From NCBI RefSeq assembly GCF_013391695.1, contig NZ_JACBGH010000004.1, forward strand, positions 1 to 64,000: a stretch of DNA of 64,000 nt, written 5' to 3'. How positions within the stretch are numbered: the first letter of the stretch is position 1; each line of letters opens with the position of its first letter. The stretch is from Thiomicrorhabdus cannonii (GTDB lineage Bacteria; Pseudomonadota; Gammaproteobacteria; Thiomicrospirales; Thiomicrospiraceae). The notes beneath the pieces were generated by a model. The model did not search any database. It was not told the DNA's origin and saw only the letters and a program-made list of their open reading frames with translations. Position numbers and translations under genes: made by a program. This document shows, in pieces, positions 50,785 to 58,701 of this stretch.

Positions 50785-51381
50785 TCACCCTTTTTTAATC
50801 TTGCCCTCTTCACCTTTCAACAGGCGTTCGATATTGCCCTTATGACGCCAGAACAGCATCAGCGTCATCAGCGCGGTCAGCCACACCCAGCTCATCTCAC
50901 CGGATAAGAAATAAATATACAGCGGCGCCAGAGCCGTCGCCACCAAGGCCGACGCCGACGAAATCTTCAACACCTTGGCGACAAACAACCAGGTGCCGCC
51001 AACCGCCAGGCCGATCGGCAACGACAGGCCGAACATCACGCCCAACATGGTCGCCACCCCTTTTCCGCCTTTAAAGCCGAAAAAGACCGGGTAAAGATGG
51101 CCGATAAACGCCGCGAAACCAACCCACATGACCCAGTCGGCCGACAAGCCTGCCGCCTGCGCGGCGACCACGGGCAAAACGCCTTTAAGCATATCGCCTA
51201 GCAGCGTAATCGCCGCCGGCTTGTTGCCATACAAACGCTTGACGTTGGTGGCGCCCGGATTGCCCGAACCGCCCTGACGCGGGTCTTCGTATCCCATTAA
51301 TTTGCACACCACAATCGCCGACGAGATTGAGCCGAGCAGATAGGCTCCCACAACCCATAAAACAGGCATCCATTCCATCAT
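50785..51381 (-). CDS. plsY: Acyl-phosphate:glycerol-3-phosphate acyltransferase
   Basis: 198 residues, five hydrophobic helices. Signature loops: GSISSAIVVCKLMGYEDPR, GSGNPGATNVKRLYG, and FFGFKGGKGVATMLGV. It starts phospholipid synthesis by moving acyl from acyl-phosphate to glycerol-3-phosphate at the inner membrane. ATG 51381 has AGGA 8 bp upstream. Divergent from folB, a conserved pairing. Confidence 0.96.
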   Translation of the reverse strand: MMEWMPVLWVVGAYLLGSISSAIVVCKLMGYEDPRQGGSGNPGATNVKRLYGNKPAAITLLGDMLKGVLPVVAAQAAGLSADWVMWVGFAAFIGHLYPVFFGFKGGKGVATMLGVMFGLSLPIGLAVGGTWLFVAKVLKISSASALVATALAPLYIYFLSGEMSWVWLTALMTLMLFWRHKGNIERLLKGEEGKIKKG

Positions 51382-51498
51382 TTCACAGTCCTTTTAACTC
51401 ACGTTGGTATTTTTTGAATTTGCATGATTTTACTAGAAGCGGATAATAGGTGTGCAGATAAATCCGGCTAGATAGAACGACAAAACAGGACAAAGCGT

Positions 51499-51870
51499 GT
51501 GACTGACATTATTTTTATTGAAGGGCTGAAAACCCAGGCCATTATCGGCATCTATGATTGGGAGCGCGAGGCACGCCAGCCGCTGATTTTCGATATCGAA
51601 CTGGCCATGCCCGACCATTTTTTCAGCCACGCGGCGCAAAGCGATGCGATTGGCGATACGGTGGATTACAAACAGGTGTCAGATGAGGTGATCGCACTGG
51701 TGGAAGGCAGCCGCCATGAGCTGCTGGAAACCTTAGTGGAAGAGGTTTGCGCGCACATTTTCAAACATCATGCCGCCGTGCAGGGCATCCGTCTTAAAAT
51801 CAGCAAACCGCAAGCCGTTGCCGAAACCGACACGGTCGGCCTGATTGTGCGCCGCCAACGCGCGCGTTAA
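51499..51870 (+). CDS. folB: Dihydroneopterin aldolase
   Basis: 123 residues from a GTG with AGGA 8 bp upstream. FolB motifs: IFIEGLKTQAIIGIYDWERE, the catalytic DTVDYKQV, LLETLVEEV and KISKPQAV. It cleaves 7,8-dihydroneopterin to 6-hydroxymethyldihydropterin in folate synthesis. Divergent from plsY. Its stop is 14 bp from the end of the convergent FliG-C-like gene. Confidence 0.95.
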   Translation: MTDIIFIEGLKTQAIIGIYDWEREARQPLIFDIELAMPDHFFSHAAQSDAIGDTVDYKQVSDEVIALVEGSRHELLETLVEEVCAHIFKHHAAVQGIRLKISKPQAVAETDTVGLIVRRQRAR

Positions 51871-51884
51871 TCGGCCAACCGCCA

Positions 51885-52358
51885 CTACTCGCCGCGCTCG
51901 ATGGCTTCGTGCAACGCCTTCTGTTGCTGGGCGACTTTTTTGATCAGCGGCACCAGCTGCTCCATATAAAGACACGCCTGATGCACGGTAATCTTATTGA
52001 ACGTGGCGTAATCCTCTTCAAACTGGCGGCGATTCTGTTTGGACAGATTGCGGAGCACTTTTTCACGCAACACGTCCCCCTCCGCCAGACGCACAATCGT
52101 CACCAGCTGTTCGGGCGTGACCTGTGGTGCAAAGGTTTGCACAATGCGGTCATCCACCTCGGACATCTTGGTCGCCAAGGCTTTATAGGCCGCCAGCTTT
52201 TTCTGCAGTTCCTGCTGTTCTTTCTCGTCCGACTGGTTAAGGCGCTGGTCAATCACCTCGGTCAACGCTTTAATCGCGGCACTGGGCAGCGTCAAGGTCA
52301 CAGGGCCCAGTTCCAGCAGGTATTCGCCATCATGATCACGTTTGGCACTAATTTCCAT
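51885..52358 (-). CDS. Small protein with FliG-C-like segment (second of pair)
   Basis: 157 residues. An N-terminal beta-rich piece (GEYLLELGPVTLTLPSAAI) and a long helix lead to TPEQLVTIVRLAEGDVLREK and VLRNLSKQNRRQFEEDY, which resembles the FliG C-terminal motif in which a short acidic segment is followed by LREKFLSNMSKRAA. No flagellar genes are in the window. It is similar in layout to the protein encoded just upstream, so the two are probably paralogues. Function unknown; the FliG resemblance is by eye. Confidence 0.6.
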   Translation of the reverse strand: MEISAKRDHDGEYLLELGPVTLTLPSAAIKALTEVIDQRLNQSDEKEQQELQKKLAAYKALATKMSEVDDRIVQTFAPQVTPEQLVTIVRLAEGDVLREKVLRNLSKQNRRQFEEDYATFNKITVHQACLYMEQLVPLIKKVAQQQKALHEAIERGE

Positions 52359-52378
52359 TTATCAGCCTCTCACATCAT

Positions 52379-52843
52379 TTAGATATATTGGGTATCGCCG
52401 CGCACAAACTCGATTTTGCCGGCCGCTTCCAGTTCAAACATCTTTTCCACCAGATGCTTGATGGCCGCCTTGGCTTCCTCCGCATTCGGCATTTTGGCCA
52501 ACTGCAAATCCGCCTGCAACTGTTTGGACATGATACCGCCAACATTCTTGAGCGCCCGCTCGGTAAAATCGGGACGATTGGCGAGCAACAGCAGATCCAG
52601 CAGCGCCTTGCTGTCGACCTCACCCAGAATTTTCTGCAACGACAAATCATCCAGCTCGTTGAGCTTTAGCCCCAGTTTCACATAACTTTGCAGGGTGGAA
52701 TGCTGCTGACCGCTTTCCAACGCCGCCAGATGCTCCAGGGTGATTTGCAACAATGCCAACGTAAAACGATCAATTTTGACTGACGCACAACCGATATGGA
52801 TTTGCCATTCGTTTTCATGCAGTTTTTTAATGCCAACTTTCAT
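52379..52843 (-). CDS. Small protein with FliG-C-like segment (first of pair)
   Basis: 154 residues. N-terminal beta-rich piece (EWQIHIGCASVKIDRFTLAL), then ILGEVDSKALLDLLLLANRP and FTERALKNVGGIMSKQLQAD, ending in VEKMFELEAAGKIEF. This follows the FliG C-terminal order: EVD...L, an LREKFLSNMSKR-like helix, then a long helix ending in LEEEGKI. It lies 20 bp before its paralogue on the minus strand. Its role outside a flagellar switch is unknown; a remote motor-related or scaffold function is a guess. Confidence 0.6.
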   Translation of the reverse strand: MKVGIKKLHENEWQIHIGCASVKIDRFTLALLQITLEHLAALESGQQHSTLQSYVKLGLKLNELDDLSLQKILGEVDSKALLDLLLLANRPDFTERALKNVGGIMSKQLQADLQLAKMPNAEEAKAAIKHLVEKMFELEAAGKIEFVRGDTQYI

Positions 52844-53104
52844 CTCTGCCTTCCGTTTTATTTGCCAATGCTTACCAACGCCAGCCCCTCACAGGCCGGT
52901 CGGTCATTAAGAGAATTTTGCACAAGCGCGGCGCAAAGTTCTCATTAAGCAACTTTGCCAAGCAATTGTCCAGCCAAAAACGCATTTGGAGGTAACCCGT
53001 CTTTAAGGTCATGCCGGACAGCAATGGTTTACGCAATGGTTTACAATAAGTTGCTGCATAATATCATGCAACAATCTGTCCTTTAAAATACAACGACACG
53101 CATC
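52844..53104. other. Intergenic region with mini-element, tandem repeat and palindrome
   Basis: Contains a 33-bp miniature inverted-repeat sequence (52911-52943), a 12-bp tandem repeat GCAATGGTTTAC at 53021-53044 and the inverted repeat TGCAT AATATC ATGCA at 53054-53069, just before the methyltransferase gene. It presumably holds divergent promoters for that gene and the FliG-C-like pair. Confidence 0.6.
52911..52943. repeat. 33-bp mini-element related to the MITE at 45947
   Basis: Begins GAGAATTTTGCACAAGCG and ends GCGCAAAGTTCTC; ATTAA occurs on both sides. Its left end matches the left end of the 224-bp element closely (TTTGCACAAG...GGCGC). Confidence 0.5.
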
Positions 53105-54295
53105 ATGAACAAAGCCCATACCAGCCTACCGGAACCCAGCAGCGACGCCAAATTGCACAGCGAACAGCTCAGCCAGAAAATTCTGCGCACCCTGCGCCGC
53201 CATCCGCACATGACTTTTGCGCAATATATGGAAATGGCGCTCTACACCCCCGGACTGGGCTACTATGCCAGCGGCCTGCCTAAAATCGGCGCCCAGGGCG
53301 ACTTTATCACCGCGCCCGAAGTCTCGCCGCTGTTCTCGCGCTGCCTTGCCAGACAGACGGCGCAGATATTGCCGCAGCTGAGCGAACCCAACATCCTCGA
53401 ATTCGGCGCCGGCCAAGGCACCATGGCCAAAGACATTCTGCTGGAACTCGATGCGCTGGGCGAACCGCTTGCCCACTATTACATTCTGGAACTCAGTGCC
53501 GACCTGCGCGAACGCCAGCGCTTCACCCTCAAGGAGAACCTGCCGGATGCGCTCTTCCAAAAAGTCGTCTGGCTCGACCGTTTGCCGGAAAAAGCCATCA
53601 GCGCCGTGGTTCTCGCCAACGAAGTCTTGGACGCCATGCCGTTCGAGCGCCTGCGCATTGAGCCGCATCAGGCGCTGCAGGCCTATGTGCGCTACGACGA
53701 GGCAAGCGGCCAGTTCGACTGGGATTACCAGAAAATCACCGCCAAACCGTTGCAGCAATTTGCCAATCAGCTCATCGACTTTTTGGGGAACGTCTCCGAC
53801 CTCGGCTACGAAACCGAAATCAACCTCAATATCAGCCCGTGGCTCAAAGCCCTGGGCGAGAGCGTCGGACAAGGCATGGTGATTTTGATTGATTACGGCT
53901 ATACCCGTCAGGAATACTATCAGCCGGCGCGCGTCATGGGGACGCTGCGTTGCCACTACCAGCATCGCGCCCACAGCAACCCGTTTTTCTATCCGGGCCT
54001 GCAGGACATCACCGCCCACGTGGACTTTACCGCCGTGGCCGAGGCCGCTTACGACAGCGGCTTCAAAGTCACCGGCTTCACCACCCAGGCGCATTTCCTG
54101 ATGGGAGCCGGCCTGCTGGAAATGTCTGCGCAAGCCGACGCGCCCATGACCGAACAGCTGCGCATCGCCCAGCAGATCAAAACCTTGACCCTGCCGAACG
54201 AAATGGGGGAGACATTTAAAGTGATTGCGTTGAGCAAACAGCTTGATCTGAAGCTCATCGGCTTTAATCTGCGCGATTTGCGCCACCAACTGTAA
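53105..54295 (+). CDS. SAM-dependent methyltransferase, MidA/NDUFAF7 family
   Basis: 396 residues. COG1565 motifs: MTFAQYMEMALYTPGLGYY, DFITAPEVSPLFSRCLA, the SAM loop ILEFGAGQGTMAKDIL, VLANEVLDAMPFER, ILIDYGY and the final VDFTAVAEAA. Mitochondrial NDUFAF7 methylates an arginine in complex I; the substrate in bacteria is not established, and no nuo genes are here. Its stop is 31 bp from uppP. Confidence 0.9.
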   Translation: MNKAHTSLPEPSSDAKLHSEQLSQKILRTLRRHPHMTFAQYMEMALYTPGLGYYASGLPKIGAQGDFITAPEVSPLFSRCLARQTAQILPQLSEPNILEFGAGQGTMAKDILLELDALGEPLAHYYILELSADLRERQRFTLKENLPDALFQKVVWLDRLPEKAISAVVLANEVLDAMPFERLRIEPHQALQAYVRYDEASGQFDWDYQKITAKPLQQFANQLIDFLGNVSDLGYETEINLNISPWLKALGESVGQGMVILIDYGYTRQEYYQPARVMGTLRCHYQHRAHSNPFFYPGLQDITAHVDFTAVAEAAYDSGFKVTGFTTQAHFLMGAGLLEMSAQADAPMTEQLRIAQQIKTLTLPNEMGETFKVIALSKQLDLKLIGFNLRDLRHQL

Positions 54296-54326
54296 CCTTT
54301 TTGCCACCCCGGATTGAGAGCCGCAC

Positions 54327-55094
54327 ATGGAAATCTATCAAGCGATTATTTTAGGCATTATCGAAGGCATTACCGAGTTTCTGCCGATCTCCTCCACCGG
54401 TCATCTGATTGTGGTCAGCGACTGGCTCGGACTGGAACAGACCGACCAAAACACCGCCTTTGAGGTGATCATTCAGCTCGCGGCGATTTTTGCGGTCATC
54501 TTCAATTACAAACAGCATTTCCGCCTGAGCCAGTGGCCGCTGTGGAGCAAGGTGGCGCTGGCGTTTGTGCCTATCGGCGCCATCGGTTTCCTGCTTAGCG
54601 ACGTCATCAAAAGCCTGTTCAGCGTCGAAGTGGTCGCCTGGGGCTTCATTGTCGGCGGGATCATTTTCCTGCTGCTGGAGCGCTTCTACCGCGAGGACAA
54701 ACACAAAACCGCCCAATTGGAACAGATCAGTTATAAGCAGGCGCTCGGCATCGGCGTCGCCCAGGTATTCGCCCTGATTCCGGGCACCAGCCGCGCCGGC
54801 GCCAGCATTGTCGGCGGCATGCTGGCGGGCTTAAGCCGCAAAACCAGCGCCGAATTCTCCTTTCTGCTGGCGCTGCCGGTGCTCGCCGCCGCGTCCGGTT
54901 ACGACCTGCTGAAACACTACCAGGCATTTGCCGACAGCAGCTTCACCCCGCTGCTGGTCGGTTTTGTCGTCTCCTTTGTGGTCGCCTACGCCACCATCAA
55001 ACTCTTTCTGGCGTTCCTGACGCGTTTCACTTTCAACGCCTTCGGGATTTACCGCATCGCCTTTGGTATAGTGTTACTGCTGTTTTTTGTCTAA
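54327..55094 (+). CDS. uppP: Undecaprenyl-diphosphate phosphatase
   Basis: 255 residues, about eight helices. BacA/UppP motifs: the [19 protein letters not shown] segment with the catalytic Glu and Ser, and [21 protein letters not shown] with the second catalytic box. It recycles the lipid carrier for peptidoglycan and O-antigen synthesis and confers bacitracin tolerance when overexpressed. It lies between the methyltransferase and nnr genes on the same strand with short gaps, consistent with an operon. Confidence 0.96.
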   Translation: MEIYQAIILGIIEGITEFLPISSTGHLIVVSDWLGLEQTDQNTAFEVIIQLAAIFAVIFNYKQHFRLSQWPLWSKVALAFVPIGAIGFLLSDVIKSLFSVEVVAWGFIVGGIIFLLLERFYREDKHKTAQLEQISYKQALGIGVAQVFALIPGTSRAGASIVGGMLAGLSRKTSAEFSFLLALPVLAAASGYDLLKHYQAFADSSFTPLLVGFVVSFVVAYATIKLFLAFLTRFTFNAFGIYRIAFGIVLLLFFV

Positions 55095-55117
55095 TCCCCA
55101 AACAGGGAGCGCGCGAC

Positions 55118-56587
55118 ATGGCGATTGAATTTTACAGTGCCGCACAGAGCCGGGCGATCGACCGCTTTGCCATTGAACAACACGGCCTGCCCGGTTTGCT
55201 GCTGATGAAACGGGCCGGCCTGTTCGCTTTTGAAACCCTGCGCCAATGCTATCCGCAGGCCCGTAAACTGCTGGTGCTGTGCGGTGCCGGCAATAACGGC
55301 GGCGACGGTTTGATTGTGGCGCAACTGGCGGCTATGGCCGGGATGAAAGTGACGCTCCACCTCACCACAGCCCCACAAAACCTGCATGGCGATGCCGCCA
55401 AAGCCTATCGCGAACTGAACGCGCTGGGCATCGACTGCCAAGCCTTTCAGCCGTCACAACTGGCGGATTGCGATGTGGTGGTCGACGCCCTGTTCGGCAT
55501 CGGCCTGAACCGTCTCATCACTGGGGAAATGGCTGAACTGGTCGAACAGGTCAACGCCAGCGGCAAACCGGTGCTGGCAATCGACATCGCCAGCGGCATC
55601 CATGCCGATACCGGCTGCGTCCTCGGCCACGCCATACGCGCGCAACACACCTGCACCTTCATCACCCACAAACCCGGCCTCTACCAGTACCAAGGCGCCG
55701 ATTATTGCGGCCAAATTCATTTCAGCGATCTGTTTCTGGATGACGAAATCCTGCATTCGCAAACTCAACAGGCCGCCTCCCACGGATTCGATTTCTGGCG
55801 GGCGCAACTCCCGCCAAGACCGTATAGCAGCCATAAAGGCAGCGCGGGTAGCGTCTGTTTAATCGGCGGCGACCAGTACATGATGGGCGCAATTCAGATG
55901 GCTGGCCTGGCCGCGCTCAAAGCGGGAGCCGGCCTGTTGAAAATCCTCACCCGCGAGGAACATGCTCTCATTCTGACACAGGCATTGCCGGAAGCCATGT
56001 GCTATCCGCCCGCGCAGCTCCATAAGGTCAGCGCAGCCGCCAAGGTCATCGCCATCGGCCCCGGACTGGGCGTTGCCGCCTGGGGGCAACAGCTCTACCA
56101 GCAAACGCTTGCCCTGCCGCAAGCCCACCCGGTTGTGATGGACGCCGACGCACTGAAACACCTTGCCAAATCGCCGGAGAAGCGCGACAACTGGATTCTG
56201 ACCCCGCATCCGGGCGAGGCCGGCGTATTGCTGGGAAGCGACAGCCAAGAGGTGCAGCAAGACCGCTTTGCCGCCATTAAAGCACTGCAGCAGCGCTATG
56301 GTGGCGTGATTGTGCTCAAGGGCAACGGCACGCTGATTTACGATGGCGCCAACCTGGAAATGTGCCTGGAAGGCAATCCCGGCATGGCGGTCGGCGGCAT
56401 GGGCGACATTTTGACGGGCATTATCGCCGGCTTGCTGGCACAGGGGCTGCCGCTCTATACGGCCGCCTGTTTGGGGGTGTATCTGCATGCCCGTGGCGGC
56501 GACATTCTCGCCAAAACCGAAGGCCGCGGACTGCTGCCCACCGAACTCGCCGCGCTCCTACCCGGCCTGTTGAGTTTGTCCGGGTGA
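55118..56587 (+). CDS. nnr: Bifunctional NAD(P)H-hydrate repair enzyme
   Basis: 489 residues, fused as in E. coli YjeF. The N-terminal epimerase (to about 215) has LCGAGNNGGDGLIVAQLAA and DALFGIGLNR; the C-terminal ADP-dependent dehydratase has WILTPHPGEAG, VLKGNGTLIY and GNPGMAVGGMGDILTGIIAGLLAQG. Together they restore NAD(P)H from its damaged hydrate. One exact 18-bp dispersed repeat lies in frame at the very C-terminus (56560-56577) and a 15-bp partial copy at 55761. Confidence 0.95.
   Translation: MAIEFYSAAQSRAIDRFAIEQHGLPGLLLMKRAGLFAFETLRQCYPQARKLLVLCGAGNNGGDGLIVAQLAAMAGMKVTLHLTTAPQNLHGDAAKAYRELNALGIDCQAFQPSQLADCDVVVDALFGIGLNRLITGEMAELVEQVNASGKPVLAIDIASGIHADTGCVLGHAIRAQHTCTFITHKPGLYQYQGADYCGQIHFSDLFLDDEILHSQTQQAASHGFDFWRAQLPPRPYSSHKGSAGSVCLIGGDQYMMGAIQMAGLAALKAGAGLLKILTREEHALILTQALPEAMCYPPAQLHKVSAAAKVIAIGPGLGVAAWGQQLYQQTLALPQAHPVVMDADALKHLAKSPEKRDNWILTPHPGEAGVLLGSDSQEVQQDRFAAIKALQQRYGGVIVLKGNGTLIYDGANLEMCLEGNPGMAVGGMGDILTGIIAGLLAQGLPLYTAACLGVYLHARGGDILAKTEGRGLLPTELAALLPGLLSLSG
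55761..55775 (+). repeat. Dispersed repeat, 15-bp partial copy inside nnr
   Basis: AAACTCAACAGGCCG, the first 15 of 18 consensus bases, in the epimerase-dehydratase linker. Confidence 0.6.
56560..56577 (-). repeat. Dispersed 18-bp repeat at the nnr 3' end
   Basis: ACCCGGCCTGTTGAGTTT, exact consensus in inverse orientation, encoding PGLLSL in the last residues of the protein. Confidence 0.9.
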
Positions 56588-56610
56588 TTTTTTTGACCGG
56601 CGTAAAAACC

Positions 56611-56638
56611 AAAAAACCGGCAATCAAGCCGGTTTTTT
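56611..56638. terminator. Bidirectional intrinsic terminator
   Basis: AAAAAACCGGC AATCAA GCCGGTTTTTT, perfect arms, between the convergent nnr and purK genes. Confidence 0.93.
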
Positions 56639-56661
56639 GGTTCTAATCGAGCCATTAACGC

Positions 56662-57774
56662 TCAAGCCTGCGGCAAAAACGCCTTTAACTGGTTCACCAT
56701 CGCAAACAGCTCCTCTTCGGTTTGCGCGACCAGATTGATATGCCCCAGCTTGCGTCCTTTGCGCTCGCCCTTGTCGTAGAGATGCAAAAAGGCGTTCGGC
56801 ATGGTCAGCACCTGTTCCACCGGCCCGGTTTCGCCGATGATATTAATCATCGCCGCCAACGGCTGGCGTGGCGTGGTCGCACCGAGCGGCAAGCCGGTGA
56901 TGGCGCGCACATGGTTTTCAAACTGGCTGGTCAGCGCCCCTTCGATCGTCCAGTGGCCGGAGTTGTGAACACGCGGCGCCATCTCGTTGGCCACCAGCCC
57001 GTCCAAGGTTTCAAACAATTCCAGCGTCAAAACCCCCACATGATCCAACTCGTCCAGCAAGGCCTGCATATAGGCTTCGGCCTGCTGCTGAATCTCCGGC
57101 TCGATTTCGCGTGCCGGGGCGATGGTATAACGCAAAATGCCTTCGTGATGGACGTTCTGCACCAATGGATAATAGACGTGCTCGTTATTGGCATTACGCA
57201 CGGCGACAATCGACAGTTCGCGCTTGAAGTCGATAAACCCTTCCAGAATCAGTTCGCGGTTGCCGATTTCCGACCAGGCCTGCTCAATCTGCTCTTCGCT
57301 TCTAAGAACAAACTGCCCCTTGCCGTCATAGCCTTCGGTGGTGGTTTTGAGCACCGCCGGCAGACCGATTTCGGTGACCGCAACCCGCAGGCTATCCAAC
57401 GAATCGACCAACTGATAAGGCGCACAAGGAATCCCCAGCTTGTCGAAAGTGCCTTTCTCACGGCCGCGGTGCTGGGAGACAAACAGCGATTTTTCGCCCG
57501 GATAAACCGGCGTGCCCTGCGCCACGATGCGACGCACCATCTCCACATCGGTGTTTTCGCTTTCGTAGGTGATAACATCGGCAAAGGTCACCAGTTTTTC
57601 CAGCGAATCGACATCGTCGCTCTGCTTGTACATGTGCCCGAGCATCGCCGACGGCTCTTCGTCACTCGAGCCGTAAAAGCCGAATTTCTGCCCCAACGGA
57701 TAACCGGCCAACGCCAGCATACGCCCTAATTGACCTGCACCAAGAACACCAATACGTTTTGTAAACGGGGTCAT
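56662..57774 (-). CDS. purK: 5-(carboxyamino)imidazole ribonucleotide synthase
   Basis: 370 residues from ATG 57774 (GGAG 10 bp upstream; ATG 57783 abuts the RBS). ATP-grasp fold: IGVLGAGQLGRMLALAG, PAVLKTTTEGYDGKGQF, EGFIDFKRELSIVAVR, EMAPRVHNSGHWTIEG. It makes N5-CAIR from AIR, ATP and bicarbonate in purine synthesis. purE precedes it on the same strand, but a strong terminator-like hairpin ends about 20 bp before its start. Confidence 0.97.
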   Translation of the reverse strand: MTPFTKRIGVLGAGQLGRMLALAGYPLGQKFGFYGSSDEEPSAMLGHMYKQSDDVDSLEKLVTFADVITYESENTDVEMVRRIVAQGTPVYPGEKSLFVSQHRGREKGTFDKLGIPCAPYQLVDSLDSLRVAVTEIGLPAVLKTTTEGYDGKGQFVLRSEEQIEQAWSEIGNRELILEGFIDFKRELSIVAVRNANNEHVYYPLVQNVHHEGILRYTIAPAREIEPEIQQQAEAYMQALLDELDHVGVLTLELFETLDGLVANEMAPRVHNSGHWTIEGALTSQFENHVRAITGLPLGATTPRQPLAAMINIIGETGPVEQVLTMPNAFLHLYDKGERKGRKLGHINLVAQTEEELFAMVNQLKAFLPQA

Positions 57775-57793
57775 GCCAACCATTCTCCAAAAT

Positions 57794-57864
57794 AAAAAAA
57801 CCGTAGCGCACTATTCTAACAAAAGCCTTGGAGTGTCGTCAGGCTTGTTAAAGGCACGCTACGG
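57794..57864 (-). terminator. Terminator-like hairpin directly upstream of purK
   Basis: On the minus strand CCGTAGCG (57864-57857) pairs with CGCTACGG (57808-57801), with inner pairs TAACAA/TTGTTA and GCCT/AGGC, followed by seven Ts (57800-57794) and then the purK RBS. It reads as an attenuator or an operon-internal terminator between purE and purK. Confidence 0.75.
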
Positions 57865-57923
57865 TCTATCATGCAACCGCGGCCACTCTTTGCGAGCGCC
57901 GTCCTAAATCACCGCTGCAATAT

Positions 57924-58433
57924 TTAGTCGCGCGGGTCGGGGTTATCCAGCACCACTTGGGTCTGTTCGGTGCGGAATGCCTTGACCGCTTCACGCACCG
58001 CGGCATCCTGATTACCCACAATCATGGCCGCCAAAATACCGGCGTTTTTAGCCCCCGCCTCGCCAATCGCCAAAGTGCCGACCGGAATGCCGCCCGGCAT
58101 CTGCACAATCGACAGCAAGGAGTCCTGACCGCGCAACGCGCGCGACTGCACCGGCACGCCCAGCACAGGCACCACAGTTTTCGCCGCGACCATACCGGGC
58201 AGATGCGCCGCGCCGCCGGCACCGGCAATAATCACCTGCAATCCGCGCGCTTCGGCCTGTTCGGCATATTCAAACATCAGATCGGGCGTGCGGTGCGCGG
58301 AAACCACTTTGGCTTCGTAAGGCACATTGAATTTTTCGAGCATTTCTACGGCGTGCTGCATGGTCGGCCAATCGGACTTGGACCCCATAATCACTCCCAC
58401 CAACACCTTGTCTGACTGAACTGCTTGCGTCAT
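57924..58433 (-). CDS. purE: N5-carboxyaminoimidazole ribonucleotide mutase
   Basis: 169 residues from ATG 58433; a TTG at 58466 is unlikely. PurE class I motifs: [38 protein letters not shown] and [14 protein letters not shown]. It converts N5-CAIR to CAIR. It is upstream of purK on the same strand with a 149-bp gap that contains the hairpin above. Confidence 0.97.
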   Translation of the reverse strand: MTQAVQSDKVLVGVIMGSKSDWPTMQHAVEMLEKFNVPYEAKVVSAHRTPDLMFEYAEQAEARGLQVIIAGAGGAAHLPGMVAAKTVVPVLGVPVQSRALRGQDSLLSIVQMPGGIPVGTLAIGEAGAKNAGILAAMIVGNQDAAVREAVKAFRTEQTQVVLDNPDPRD

Positions 58434-58701
58434 TTTTCCGGTCTCTGATTTTTGAAAAGTGGTCAATTCTACACGCTTTTAAAATTTAATCAACCAACAC
58501 ATATTAATCAACGACTTAACGGCAAAAAGCCCTTCACATCCGCTCTAAAAACGCCGATTAGCGTGGCATAAAACCAAATCCGAAGCACTGAAAAAATTAG
58601 ATGGCGACGCCTTAAAAACCTTCTGTTAAAATGGCTTTTGTCATACACCTTATGCAGGTTAGGTTTTGTTAGAAACACTTGAACATGGGATCCTACAGAT
58701 A
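58434..58701. other. Divergent region between purE and the second PhnD-like gene
   Basis: About 270 bp, A+T-rich in its first half. It should carry promoters for both directions; I could not assign one with confidence and see no purine-operator palindrome. Confidence 0.4.
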
